64,000 nucleotides of DNA from Nemertoderma westbladi (Eukaryota; Xenacoelomorpha; Nemertodermatida; Nemertodermatidae): NCBI GenBank assembly GCA_032718475.1, contig JAUCBJ010001588.1, positions 1 through 64,000 of the forward strand. Direction: 5' to 3'. The translations under genes and the position numbers were made by a program. Positions within the stretch are counted from its first letter, which is position 1; every line of letters starts with the position of its first letter. Below the pieces are notes generated by a model that saw nothing but the letters and a program-made list of their open reading frames with translations, made no database searches and had not been told where the DNA came from. Shown in pieces: positions 54,801-64,000 of this stretch.

Positions 54801-57800
54801 ATTGTCCAGCCCTCCATTCCTTACAGTGTTTGTCCTATTGTCCAGTCAATCATTCCTTACAGTGTTTGTCCTATTGTCCAGCCCTCCATTCCTTACAGTG
54901 TTTGTCCTATTGTTCAGCCCTCCATTCCTTACAGTGTTTGTCCTATAGTCCAGCCCTCCATTCCTTACAGTGTTTGTCCTATTGTCCAGCCCTCCATTCC
55001 TTACAGTGTTTGTCCTATTGTCCAGCCCTCCATTCCTTACAGTGTTTGTCCTATTGTCCAGCCCTCCATTCCTTACAGTGTTTGTCATATTGTCCAGTCC
55101 TCCATTCCTTACAGTGTTTGTCCTATTGTCCAGCCCTCCATTCCTTACAGTGTTTGTCTTATTGTCCAGTCCTCCATTCCTTACAGTGTTTGTCCTATTG
55201 TTCAGTCCTCCATTCCTTACAGTGTTTGTCCTATTGTGCATCCCTCCATTCCTTACAGTGTTTGTCCTATTGTCCAGCCCTCCATTCCTTACAGTGTTTG
55301 TCCTATTGTCCAGCCCTCCATTCCTTACAGTGTTTGTCCTATTGTCCAGCCCTCCATTCCTTACAGTGTTTGTCCTATTGTCCAGCCCCCCATTCCTTAC
55401 AGTGTTTGTCCTATTGTCCAGCCCTCCATTCCTTACACTGTTTGTCCTATTGTCCAGCCCTCCATTCCTTACAGTGTTTGTCCTATTGTCCAGTCCTCCA
55501 TTCCTTACAGTGTTTGTCCTATTGTCCAGCCCTCCATTCCTTACAGTGTTTGTCATATTGTCCAGCCCTCCATTCCTTACAGTGTTTGTCCTATTGTCCA
55601 GCCCTCTATTCCTTACAGTGTTTGTCCTATTGTCCAGTTCTCCATTCCTTACAGTCTTTATCCTATTGTCCAGCCCTCCATTCCTTACAGTGTTTGTCCT
55701 ATTGTCCAGCCCTCCATTCCTTACAGTGTTTGTCCTATTGTCCAGCCCCCCTTTCCTTACAGTGTTTGTCCTATTGTCCAGCCCTCCATTCCTTACAGTG
55801 TTTGTCCTATTGTCCAGCTCTCCATTCCTTACAGTGTTTGTCCTATTGTCCAGTCCTCCATTCCTTACAGTGTTTGTCCTATTGTCCATATGTCCAGTCC
55901 TCCATTCCTTACAGTGTTTGTTCTATTGACCAGTCCTCCATCCCTTACAGTGTTTGTCGTATTGTCCAGTCCTCCATTCCTTACAGTGTTTGTCGCATTG
56001 TCCAGTCCTCCATTCCTTACAGTGTTTGTCCTATTGTCCAGCCCTCCATTCCTTACAGTGTTTGTCCTATTGTCCAGCCCCCCATTCCTTACAGTGTTTG
56101 TCCTATTGTCCAGCCCTCCATTCCTTACAGTGTTTGTCCTATTGTCCAGCCCTCCATTCCTTACAGTGTTTGTCCTATTGTCCAGTCCTCCATTCCTTAC
56201 AGTGTTTGTCCTATTGTCCAGCCCTCCATTCCTTACAGTGTTTGTCCTATTGTCCAGCCCTCCATTCCTTACAGTGTTTGTCCTATTGTCCAGTCCTCCA
56301 TTCCTTACAGTGTTTGTCCTATTGTCCATATGTCCATTCCTCCATTCCTTACAGTGTTTGTTCTATTGTCCAGCCCTCCATTCCTTACAGTGTTTGTCCT
56401 ATTGTCCAGTCCTCCATTCCTTACTGTGTTTGTCCTATTGTCCAGCCCTCCATTCCTTACAGTGTTTGTCCTATTGTCCAGCCCTCCATTCCTTACAGTG
56501 TTTGTCCTATTGTCCAGTCCTCCATTCCTTACAGTGTTTGTCCTATTGTCCAGCCCTCCATTCGTACAGTGTTTGTCCTATTGTCCAGCCCTCCATTCCT
56601 TACAGTTTTTGTCCTATTGTCCAGCCCGCCATTCCTTACAGTGTTTGTCCTATTGTCCAGCCCTCCATTTCTTACAGTGTTTGTCCTATTGTCCAGCCCT
56701 CCATTCCTTACAGTGTTTGTCCTATTGTCCAGCCCTCCATTCCTTACAGTGTTTGTCCTATTGTTCAGCCCTCCATTCCTTACAGTGTTTGTCCTATTGT
56801 CCAGCCCACAATTCCTTACAGTGTTTGTCCTATTGTCCAGCCCTCCATTCCTTACAGTGTTTGTCCTATTGTCCAGCCCGCCATTCCTTACAGTGTTTGT
56901 CCTATTGTCCAGCCCTCCATTCCTTACAGTGTTTGTCCTATTGTCCAGCCCTCCATTCCTTACAGTGTTTGTCCTATTGTCCAGCCCTCCATTCCTTACA
57001 GTGTTTGTCCTATTGTCCAGCCCTCCATTCCTTACAGTGTTTGTCCTATTGTCCAGCCCTCCATTCCTTACAGTGTTTGTCCTATTGTCCAACCCTCCAT
57101 TCCTTACAGTGATTGTCCTATTGTCCAGCCCACAATTCCTTACAGTGTTTGTCCTATTGTCCAGCCCTCCATTCCTTACAATGTTTGTCCTATTATCCAG
57201 TCCTCCATTCCTTACAGTGTTTGTCCTATTGTCCAGCCCTCCATTCCTTACAGTGTTTGTCCTATTGTCCAGCCCTCCATTCCTTACAGTGTTTGTCCTT
57301 TTGTCCAGTCCTCCATTCCTTACAGTGTTTGTCCTATTGTCCAGCCCTCCATTCCTTACAGTGTTTGTCCTATTGTCCAGCCCCCCATTCCTTACTGTGT
57401 TTGTCATATTGTCCAGCCCTCCATTCCTTACAGTGTTTGTCCTATTGTCCAGCCCTCCATTCCTTACAGTGTTTGTCCTATTGTCCAGCCCTCCATTCCT
57501 TACAGTGTTTGCCCTATTGTCCAGCCCTCTATTCCTTACAGTGTTTGTCCTATTGTCCAGTCCATCATTCCTTACAGTGTTAGTCCTATTGTCCAGCCCT
57601 CCATTCCTTACAGTGTTTGTCCTATTGTTCAGCCCTCCATTCCTTACAGTGTTTGTCCTATTGTCCAGCCCTCCATTCCTTACAGTGTTTGTCCTATTGT
57701 CCAGCCCTCCATTCCTTACAGTGTTTGTCCTATTGTCCAGCCCTCCATTCCTTACAGTGTATGTCCTATTGTCCAGCCCTCCATTCCTTACAGTGTTTGT

Positions 57801-60800
57801 CCTATTGTCCAGTCCTCCATTCCTTACAGTGTTTGTCCTATTGTCCAGCCCTCCATTCCTTACAGTGTTTGTCCTATTGTCCAGTCCTCCATTCCTTACA
57901 GTGTTTGTCCTATTGTTCAGTCCTCCATTCCTTACAGTGTTTGTCCTATTGTCCAGCCCTCCATTCCTTACTGTGTTTGTCCTATTGTCCAGCCCTCCAT
58001 TCCTTACAGTGTTTGTCCTATTGTCCAGCCCTCCATTCCTTACAGTGTTTGTCCTATTGTCCAGCCCTCCATTCCTTACAGTGTTTGTCCTATTGTCCAG
58101 CCCTCCATTCCTTACAGTGTTTGTCCTATTGTCCAGTCCTCCATTCCTTACAGTGTTTGTCCTATTGTCCAGCCCTCCATTCCTTACAGTGTTTGTCCTA
58201 TTGTCCAGCCCTCCATTCCTTACAGTGTTTGTCCTATTGTCCAGTCCTCCATTCCTTACAGTGTTTGTCCTATTGTCCATATGTCCAGTCCTCCATTCCT
58301 TACAGTGTTTGTTCTATTGTCCAGCCCGCCATTCGTACAGTGTTTGTCCTATTGTCCAGCCCTCCATTCCTTACAGTGTTTGTCCTATTGTCCAGCCCGC
58401 CATTCCTTATACAGTGTTTGTCCTATTGTCCAGCCCTCCATTCCTTACAGTGTTTGTCCTATTGTCCAGCCCTCTATTCCTTACAGTGTTTGTCCTATTG
58501 TCCAGCCCTCCATTCCTTACAGTGTTTGTCCTATTGTCCAACCCTCCATTCCTTACAGTGATTGTCCTATTGTCCAGCCCACAATTCCTTACAGTGTTTG
58601 TCCTATTGTCCAGCCCTCCATTCCTTACAGTGTTTGTCCTATTGTCCAGTCCTCCATTCCTTACAGTGTTTGTCCTATTGTCCATATGTCCAGTCCTCCA
58701 TTCCTTACAGTGTTTGTTCTATTGTCCAGCCCGCCATTCGTACAGTGTTTGTCCTATTGTCCAGCCCTCCATTCCTTACAGTGTTTGTCCTATTGTCCAG
58801 CCCGCCATTCCTTACAGTGTTTGTCCTATTGTCCAGCCCTCCATTCCTTACAGTGTTTGTCCTATTGTCCAGCCCTCTATTCCTTACAGTGTTTGTCCTA
58901 TTGTCCAGCCCTCCATTCCTTACAGTGTTTGTCCTATTGTCCAGCTCTCCATTCCTTACAATGTTTGTCCTATTGTCCAGCCCTCCATTCCTTACAGTGT
59001 TTGTCCTATTGTCCAGCCCTCCATTCCTTACAGTGTTTGTCCTATTGTCCAGCCCTCCATTCCTTACAGTGTTTGTCCTTTTGTCCAGTCCTCCATTCCT
59101 TACAGTGTTTGTCCTATTGTCCAGCCCTCCATTCCTTACAGTGTTTGTCCTATTGTCCAGCCCTCCATTCCTTACTGTGTTTGTCATATTGTCCAGCCCT
59201 CCATTCCTTACAGTGTTTGTCCTATTGTCCAGCCCTCCATTCCTTACAGTGTTTGTCCTATTGTCCAGCCCTCCATTCCTTGCAGTGTTTGCCCTATTGT
59301 CCAGCCCTCCATTCCTTACAGTGTTTGTCCTATTGTCCAGTCCATCATTCCTTACAGTGTTTGTCCTATTGTCCAGCCCTCCATTCCTTACAGTGTTTGT
59401 CCTATTGTTCAGCCCTCCATTCCTTACAGTGTTTGTCCTATTGTCCAGCCCTCCATTCCTTACAGTGTTTGTCCTATTGTCCAGCCCTCCATTCCTTACA
59501 GTGTTTGTCCTATTGTCCAGCCCTCCATTCCTTACAGTGTTTGTCCTATTGTCCAGCCCTCCATTCCTTACAGTGTTTGTCCTATTGTCCAGCCCTCCAT
59601 TCCTTACAGTGTTTGTCCTATTGTCCAGTCCTCCATTCCTTACAGTGTTTGTCCTATTGTCCAGCCCTCCATTCCTTACAGTGTTTGTCCTATTGTCCAG
59701 TCCTCCATTTTTTACAGTGTTTGTCCTATTATTCAGTCCTCCATTCCTTACAGTGTTTGTCCTATTGTGCAGCCCTCCATTCCTTACAGTGTTTGTCCTA
59801 TTGTCCAGCCCTCCATTCCTTACAGTGTTTGTCCTATTGTCCAGCCCTCCATTCCTTACAGTATTTGTCCTATTGTCCAGCCCTCCATTCCTTACAGTGT
59901 TTGTCCTATTGTCCAGCCCCCCATTCCTTACAGTGTTTGTCCTATTGTCCAGCCCTCCATTCCTTACAGTGTTTGTCCTATTGTCCAGCCCTCCATTCCT
60001 TACAGTGTTTGTCCTATTGTCTAGTCCTCCATTCCTTACAGTGTTTGTCCTATTGTCCAGCCCTCCATTCCTTACAGTGTTTGTCCTATTGTCCAGCCCT
60101 CCATTCCTTACAGTGTTTGTCCTATTGTCCAGCCCTCCATTCCTTACAGTGTTTGTCCTATTGTCCAGTCCTCCATTCCTTACAGTGTTTGTCCTATTGT
60201 CCAGCCCTCCATTCCTTACAGTGTTTGTCCTATTGTCCAGCCCTCCATTCCTTACAGTGTTTGTCCTATTGCCCAGCCCCCCATTCCTTACAGTGTTTGT
60301 CCTATTGTCCAGCCCTCCATTCCTTACAGTGTTTGTCCTATTGTCCAGCCCTCCATTCCTTACAGTGTTTGTCCTATTATCCAGTCCTCCATTCCTTACA
60401 GTGTTTGTCCTATTGTCCATATGTCCAGTCCTCCATTCCTTACAGTGTTTGTTCTATTGACCAGTCCTCCATTCCTTACAGTGTTTGTCGTATTGTCCAG
60501 TCCTCCATTCCTTACAGTGTTTGTCCTATTGTCCAGTCCTCCATTCCTTACAGTGTTTGTCCTATTGTCCAGCCCTCCATTCCTTACAGTGTTTGTCCTA
60601 TTGTCCAGTCCTCCATTCCTTACAGTGTTTGTCCTATTGTCCAGCCCTCCATTCCTTACAGTGTTTGTCCTATTGTCCAATCCTCCATTCCTTACAGTGT
60701 TTGTCCTATTGTCCAGTCCTCCATTTTTTACAGTGTTTGTCCTATTGTTCAGTCCTCCATTCCTTACAGTGTTTGTCCTATTGTGCAGCCCTCCATTCCT

Positions 60801-61717
60801 TACAGTGTTTGTCCTATTGTCCAGCCCTCCATTCCTTACAGTGTTTGTCCTATTGTCCAGCCCTCCATTCCTTACAGTATTTGTCCTATTGTCCAGCCCT
60901 CCATTCCTTACAGTGTTTGTCCTATTGTCCAGCCCCCCATTCCTTACAGTGTTTGTCCTATTGTCCAGCCCTCCATTCCTTACAGTGTTTGTCCTATTGT
61001 CCAGCCCTCCATTCCTTACAGTGTTTGTCCTATTGTCTAGTCCTCCATTCCTTACAGTGTTTGTCCTATTGTCCAGCCCTCCATTCCTTACAGTGTTTGT
61101 CCTATTGTCCAGCCCTCCATTCCTTACAGTGTTTGTCCTATTGTCCAGCCCTCCATTCCTTACAGTGTTTGTCCTATTGTCCAGCCCTCCATTCCTTACA
61201 GTGTTTGTCCTATTGCCCAGCCCCCCATTCCTTACAGTGTTTGTCCTATTGTCCTGCCCTCCATTCCTTACAGTGTTTGTCCTATTGTCCAGCCCTCCAT
61301 TCCTTACAGTGTTTGTCCTATTATCCAGTCCTCCATTCCTTACAGTGTTTGTCCTATTGTCCATATGTCCAGTCCTCCATTCCTTACAGTGTTTGTTCTA
61401 TTGACCAGTCCTCCATTCCTTACAGTGTTTGTCGTATTGTCCAGTCCTCCATTCCTTACAGTGTTTGTCCTATTGTCCAGTCCTCCATTCCTTACAGTGT
61501 TTGTCCTATTGTCCAGCCCTCCATTCCTTACAGTGTTTGTCCTATTGTCCAGTCCTCCATTCCTTACAGTGTTTGTCCTATTGTCCAGCCCTCCATTCCT
61601 TACAGTGTTTGTCCTATTGTCCAATCCTCCATTCCTTACAGTGTTTGTCCTATTGTCCAGCCCTCCATTTCTTACAGTGTTTGTCATTTTCCTTACAATA
61701 TAAATTTATTTTTCTAG
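45868..61717 (+). other. WDR47 intron 2 (15.85 kb), mostly minisatellite
   Basis: Runs from the donor GTTAGT to the acceptor tttatttttctag. The first ~560 bp are AT-rich, with a ~20-bp C run near 46,331. The rest to 61,690 is a 36-bp tandem array. Only ~27 bp of unique sequence separate the array from the exon 3 acceptor. Confidence 0.9.
46434..61690. repeat. 36-bp minisatellite, about 420 units, with higher-order structure
   Basis: Each unit is tccagccctccattccttac followed by agtgtttgtcctattg, with sparse variants (ccagtcc, ttcagcc, gtttgccc, actgtgtttgtcat). Marker units bearing ccaaccctcc...acagtgattg plus cccacaattcc recur at about 47.48, 48.56, 50.18, 52.13, 53.71, 57.11 and 58.56 kb. 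The spacings of 1,080, 1,620 and 1,584 bp are exact multiples of 36; 1,943, 3,402 and 1,449 are offset by small indels. Units with a 6-bp insertion (ccatatgtccag) mark the distal third. Because 36 is divisible by 3, reading frames thousands of codons long exist on both strands; they are not genes. Confidence 0.98.
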
Positions 61718-61885
61718 ATTTTTACTGATATTTTACCATTGGTTGAACCGTTTCTACCTGGAGCCAATGGTAACCAAGCTGTTAACAAGGTGGTCGCCAA
61801 TGACGACAGGATGGTCCAACTCATTATTAAAGGAATTCTATACGAATCTTGTCTCGATTATTGTCAGCAACGCGCCACCGCTACT
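61718..61885 (+). CDS. WDR47: WDR47 exon 3
   Basis: 168 nt (56 codons), phase 0 on both sides, after tttttctag and before GTAAGT at 61,886. Encodes IFTDILPLVEPFLPGANG, then NDDRMVQLIIKGILYESCLD and YCQQRATAT, matching the WDR47 stretch that reads roughly '[20 protein letters not shown]' in vertebrates. It joins smoothly to ...ARFN of exon 2, proving that the 15.8-kb minisatellite tract is intronic. Confidence 0.92.
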
Positions 61886-62848
61886 GTAAGTGCTGTGGGG
61901 CGAGCCTCGAAGTTAGAGGAGTTATTTTTTTTTAGCGATGACAATGTTAAGGGTTGGTTCGACAGTGTGGAATGAACTCCCAGGCGAGTTGCGTGGAGGG
62001 CTCTCATTGCCTTCATTGAAGAAAATACCAAAAAGTTTTTACTTTAAGCTGGAATACCAAAACTGCCCTGATAAGTTTATATGACATTAATTTTAACATT
62101 TTTATTTCACTTTGTTTTTAATTCAAAAAATTCAAAAAACCCTTCTTGAAAATATATCTTCTCCCATTTCCATTATAATTTTAATCCGTTTAAGCTGCAT
62201 CTTGGCATACAGTACTGTATGAATATGTATTAGATACCGGTAACTGGCTGCTTCTTTGTGAGGATGGTGATAGGTCTGAAGATATCCAGTCAACCACGAG
62301 TAGGTGATATACAGTATGTCTGAAACAAAATGCGAAATTAACATTTTGGGAATGTAGGTAGAGGTACAATTAATATACTGTATATCTGAAAGTAAGTTGT
62401 TATCCGTTCAACCTGAAACTGTGTTTTTGTGACCTCTTATCCGTCTGCAGTTACCCAGTCTGTCGCTAGGAGTAAACATGAATAGGGGACATCTGCTTAT
62501 ATTTTACATATAAATGTTCCAGGTTGACACTAAACATAATTTTATGCCACGTGCTGCGTGAAGGCCCAACTTCATGCATGTAATACAGCCCGATTCACAT
62601 ATACTGTACACCTCGCGGTGGCAGCTGTCATCGCGAAGAGTTTCCGTAAACCGGTCTTAACTTCAATACATCTGGTGCAATATCCACCGAGACACGGTTC
62701 AAAAGCTTATAGCTAAAAAATGAAAATGAAAATTCTGGCTCACCCACTAAACCCCTGGGGGGGGGGGGGGGGGGACTATCCTTGTTTCAAATTTCACACA
62801 ATCCCATTAAGATAATATTTTTTTCTTTACTTTAACTGTCTTTTTTAG
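61886..62848 (+). other. WDR47 intron 3
   Basis: GT-AG, 963 bp, with acceptor tgtcttttttag. Contains a ~17-bp G run at ~62,757, a 16-bp palindrome catacagtactgtatg at ~62,205 and one TACCGGTA at ~62,235. No gene. Confidence 0.85.
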
Positions 62849-63165
62849 GAAAAACAAAACATAGAAATTTTCCCACTGATACCAACCGGTGGCCATGGCA
62901 ACGAGGGAAGCCTAAGTGAATACCTTAGTTTGGTGTCCTGGTTGGAGTCTCTTAGCAACGAATCATTCTCGGCCCCTTTCCAGCGGTGCGAGTTGAGTCT
63001 GGATGTGGGCAAACTGGTTCGGCAGCCTAGTGGATCGTGGGCGGATCACGTGATGTCGACGCAGGCCCAGCTGGTGGCCGGGAGGGGCAGACAGGTGCCG
63101 GTACGCAGTTCCAAAGCTCGCCGTAAGGGAGACAGACTCACTGCAGACAATACTTATGAGTCTAC
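62849..63165 (+). CDS. WDR47: WDR47 exon 4 (last in window)
   Basis: Begins after ttttttag: EKQNIEIFPLIPTGGHG, LSLVSWLESLSNESFSAPFQ, RCELSLDVGKLVRQPSGSWA, matching the segment before the proline/serine linker of WDR47. I end it at a GTTAGT donor (63,166), the same donor sequence as exon 2, because the preceding TADNTYEST resembles the conserved SADAYMTRSL region and the protein should continue to WD40 repeats outside the window. Alternatively the frame reads through to TAA at 63,173-63,175, with an AATAAA at 63,200-63,205, giving a short isoform. Confidence 0.85.
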
Positions 63166-63199
63166 GTTAGTTTAATAGCAAATTATTTATTGTATTAAC

Positions 63200-63205
63200 A
63201 ATAAA
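63200..63205 (+). terminator. Possible polyadenylation signal
   Basis: AATAAA lies 25 nt after the in-frame TAA that follows the exon 4 donor. It would serve a truncated WDR47 transcript if the donor is not used. May be chance in AT-rich sequence. Confidence 0.3.
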
Positions 63206-63244
63206 TGTCATTGTTTAATCAACTTGTCTCATTTATTTATATGC

Positions 63245-64000
63245 AAGCTAGCTGGAAGAGTTGCCACAGGAAATTGCTAATAAATTTGCTGATATTTATA
63301 AAGTATTATATAACCAAGAGCCTAATTCAGGTAGTGTCAATGATATAAATAGTAAATTAAATGAGTGTATAGCAAATTTTTAATATTGATAGTTTTGAGC
63401 CAGTTACCATGGAAACCATACACACTGCTTTGCAGCATTTAAAGAGTGGTAAACGTGACGTTATATACGGATTTGATTCAGGCTGTTTGATTTATGGCGG
63501 ACCTGCATTAGAAACATTAAATAATAGCAAAACTGTTCACTGCTTTTCTGGTACACGGTGTTATTTCGAAATGTTTATTGTCAATATCCATGGTACCTAT
63601 TGTGAAAAACAATTTAGGAGATATTACAGCTGTTACTAATTATAGGGCCATCGCAATAGCGTCATTGTTACTTAAAGTATTTGAGTGGGTGCGGCTGATA
63701 TCTGAGGGAGAAAAACTTGATTTAGACCACTTGCAGTTTGGTTTTCGTGAGAAATCGAGCACAGTAATGTGCTCGTGGTCAGCAACGGACGTCATTAATT
63801 ACTATATGCGAAAGTCAACACCAGTCTATGGTTGTTTGTTGGACTTCACCAAAGCTTTTGATTTGGTTGAATGGAGAAAGCTTTTCCTTGAGCTGATCAA
63901 AAAAGGTTTTTCTCCCTTATATCTTAGGTGTTTGTTGTTTATTTATAGAACACAAATGTGTGCAGTGAGATGGAATAACGTTTTGTCATTTGATTTTTCT
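63245..64000 (+). mobile_element. LINE fragment: pre-RT and reverse transcriptase (runs off window)
   Basis: A pre-RT segment ELPQEIANKFADIYKVLYN is at ~63,255. After breaks, ETIHTALQHLKSGKRDVIYG follows. From ~63,591 the frame is open to the window end: NNLGDITAVTNYRAIAIASL, LDLDHLQFGFREKSSTVMCS, YGCLLDFTKAFDLVEWRKLF. These are RT domains 1-3; the catalytic box lies beyond the window. At least two frameshifts or stops occur upstream of 63,590. Probably within the next WDR47 intron. Confidence 0.85.

Noticed and set aside
46729-61040. Open frames of 1,000-3,600 codons on both strands
   Set aside because: They arise because the 36-bp unit is a multiple of three and lacks stops in several frames. 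The translations are pure 12-residue repeats, and WDR47 exon phases show the tract is intronic.
46434-61690. CRISPR-like array
   Set aside because: Units are contiguous direct repeats with no unique spacers, inside an animal intron.

Overview
This is a eukaryotic (metazoan, invertebrate-type) genomic window. It carries spliced genes with canonical GT-AG introns, an orthologue of the animal gene WDR47, a gene combining caspase, CARD and Roc-COR modules, and a heavy, nested load of animal retrotransposons (BEL/Pao, Ty3/gypsy, several LINE families, a hAT-type MITE). I cannot name the species from sequence alone.

Layout. 1-4.9 kb: minus-strand BEL/Pao LTR retrotransposon, cut by the window edge. 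4.9-10.4 kb: AT-rich DNA with no recognised gene but several tandem arrays, including four 58-bp units that each hold a CCAAT box and a TATAAA box. 10.46-27.64 kb: one four-exon minus-strand gene that I assembled from splice sites, reading phase and domain continuity. Its product would be caspase (p20+p10), WD40 propeller(s), helical linker, Roc GTPase, COR, Cys/His-rich segment, then two CARD-like domains, about 2,070 residues. The last exon carries one 1-nt insertion and one in-frame TAA, so this copy is a recent pseudogene, an allele, or contains sequence errors. Its introns host a PHD-finger/endonuclease LINE, a second LINE with a long RT frame, and 3' pieces of a third LINE family. 28.1-34.0 kb: a decayed, duplicated and interrupted Ty3/gypsy element. 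34.6-35.4 kb: a hAT-like MITE with a perfect 8-bp target duplication. 35.5-43.7 kb: LINE debris, simple repeats and a 35-bp-arm perfect palindrome. 44.4-63.2 kb: the 5' four coding exons of a plus-strand WDR47 gene. Its second intron is almost wholly filled by a ~15.3-kb, 36-bp-unit minisatellite (about 420 units) whose every unit resembles a 3' splice site on the sense strand. 63.2-64 kb: another LINE reverse transcriptase, running off the window.

How it fits together. The two host genes are divergently transcribed. The caspase/WD40/Roc-COR/CARD gene is the most novel item: sensor-like repeats, a GTPase switch, death-fold adaptors and a protease sit in one chain, as if an inflammasome or apoptosome had been fused. 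WDR47 is a neuronal/ciliary microtubule-linked scaffold in known animals. Here its splicing must cope with hundreds of decoy acceptors just upstream of exon 3. Most remaining sequence is mobile-element derived.
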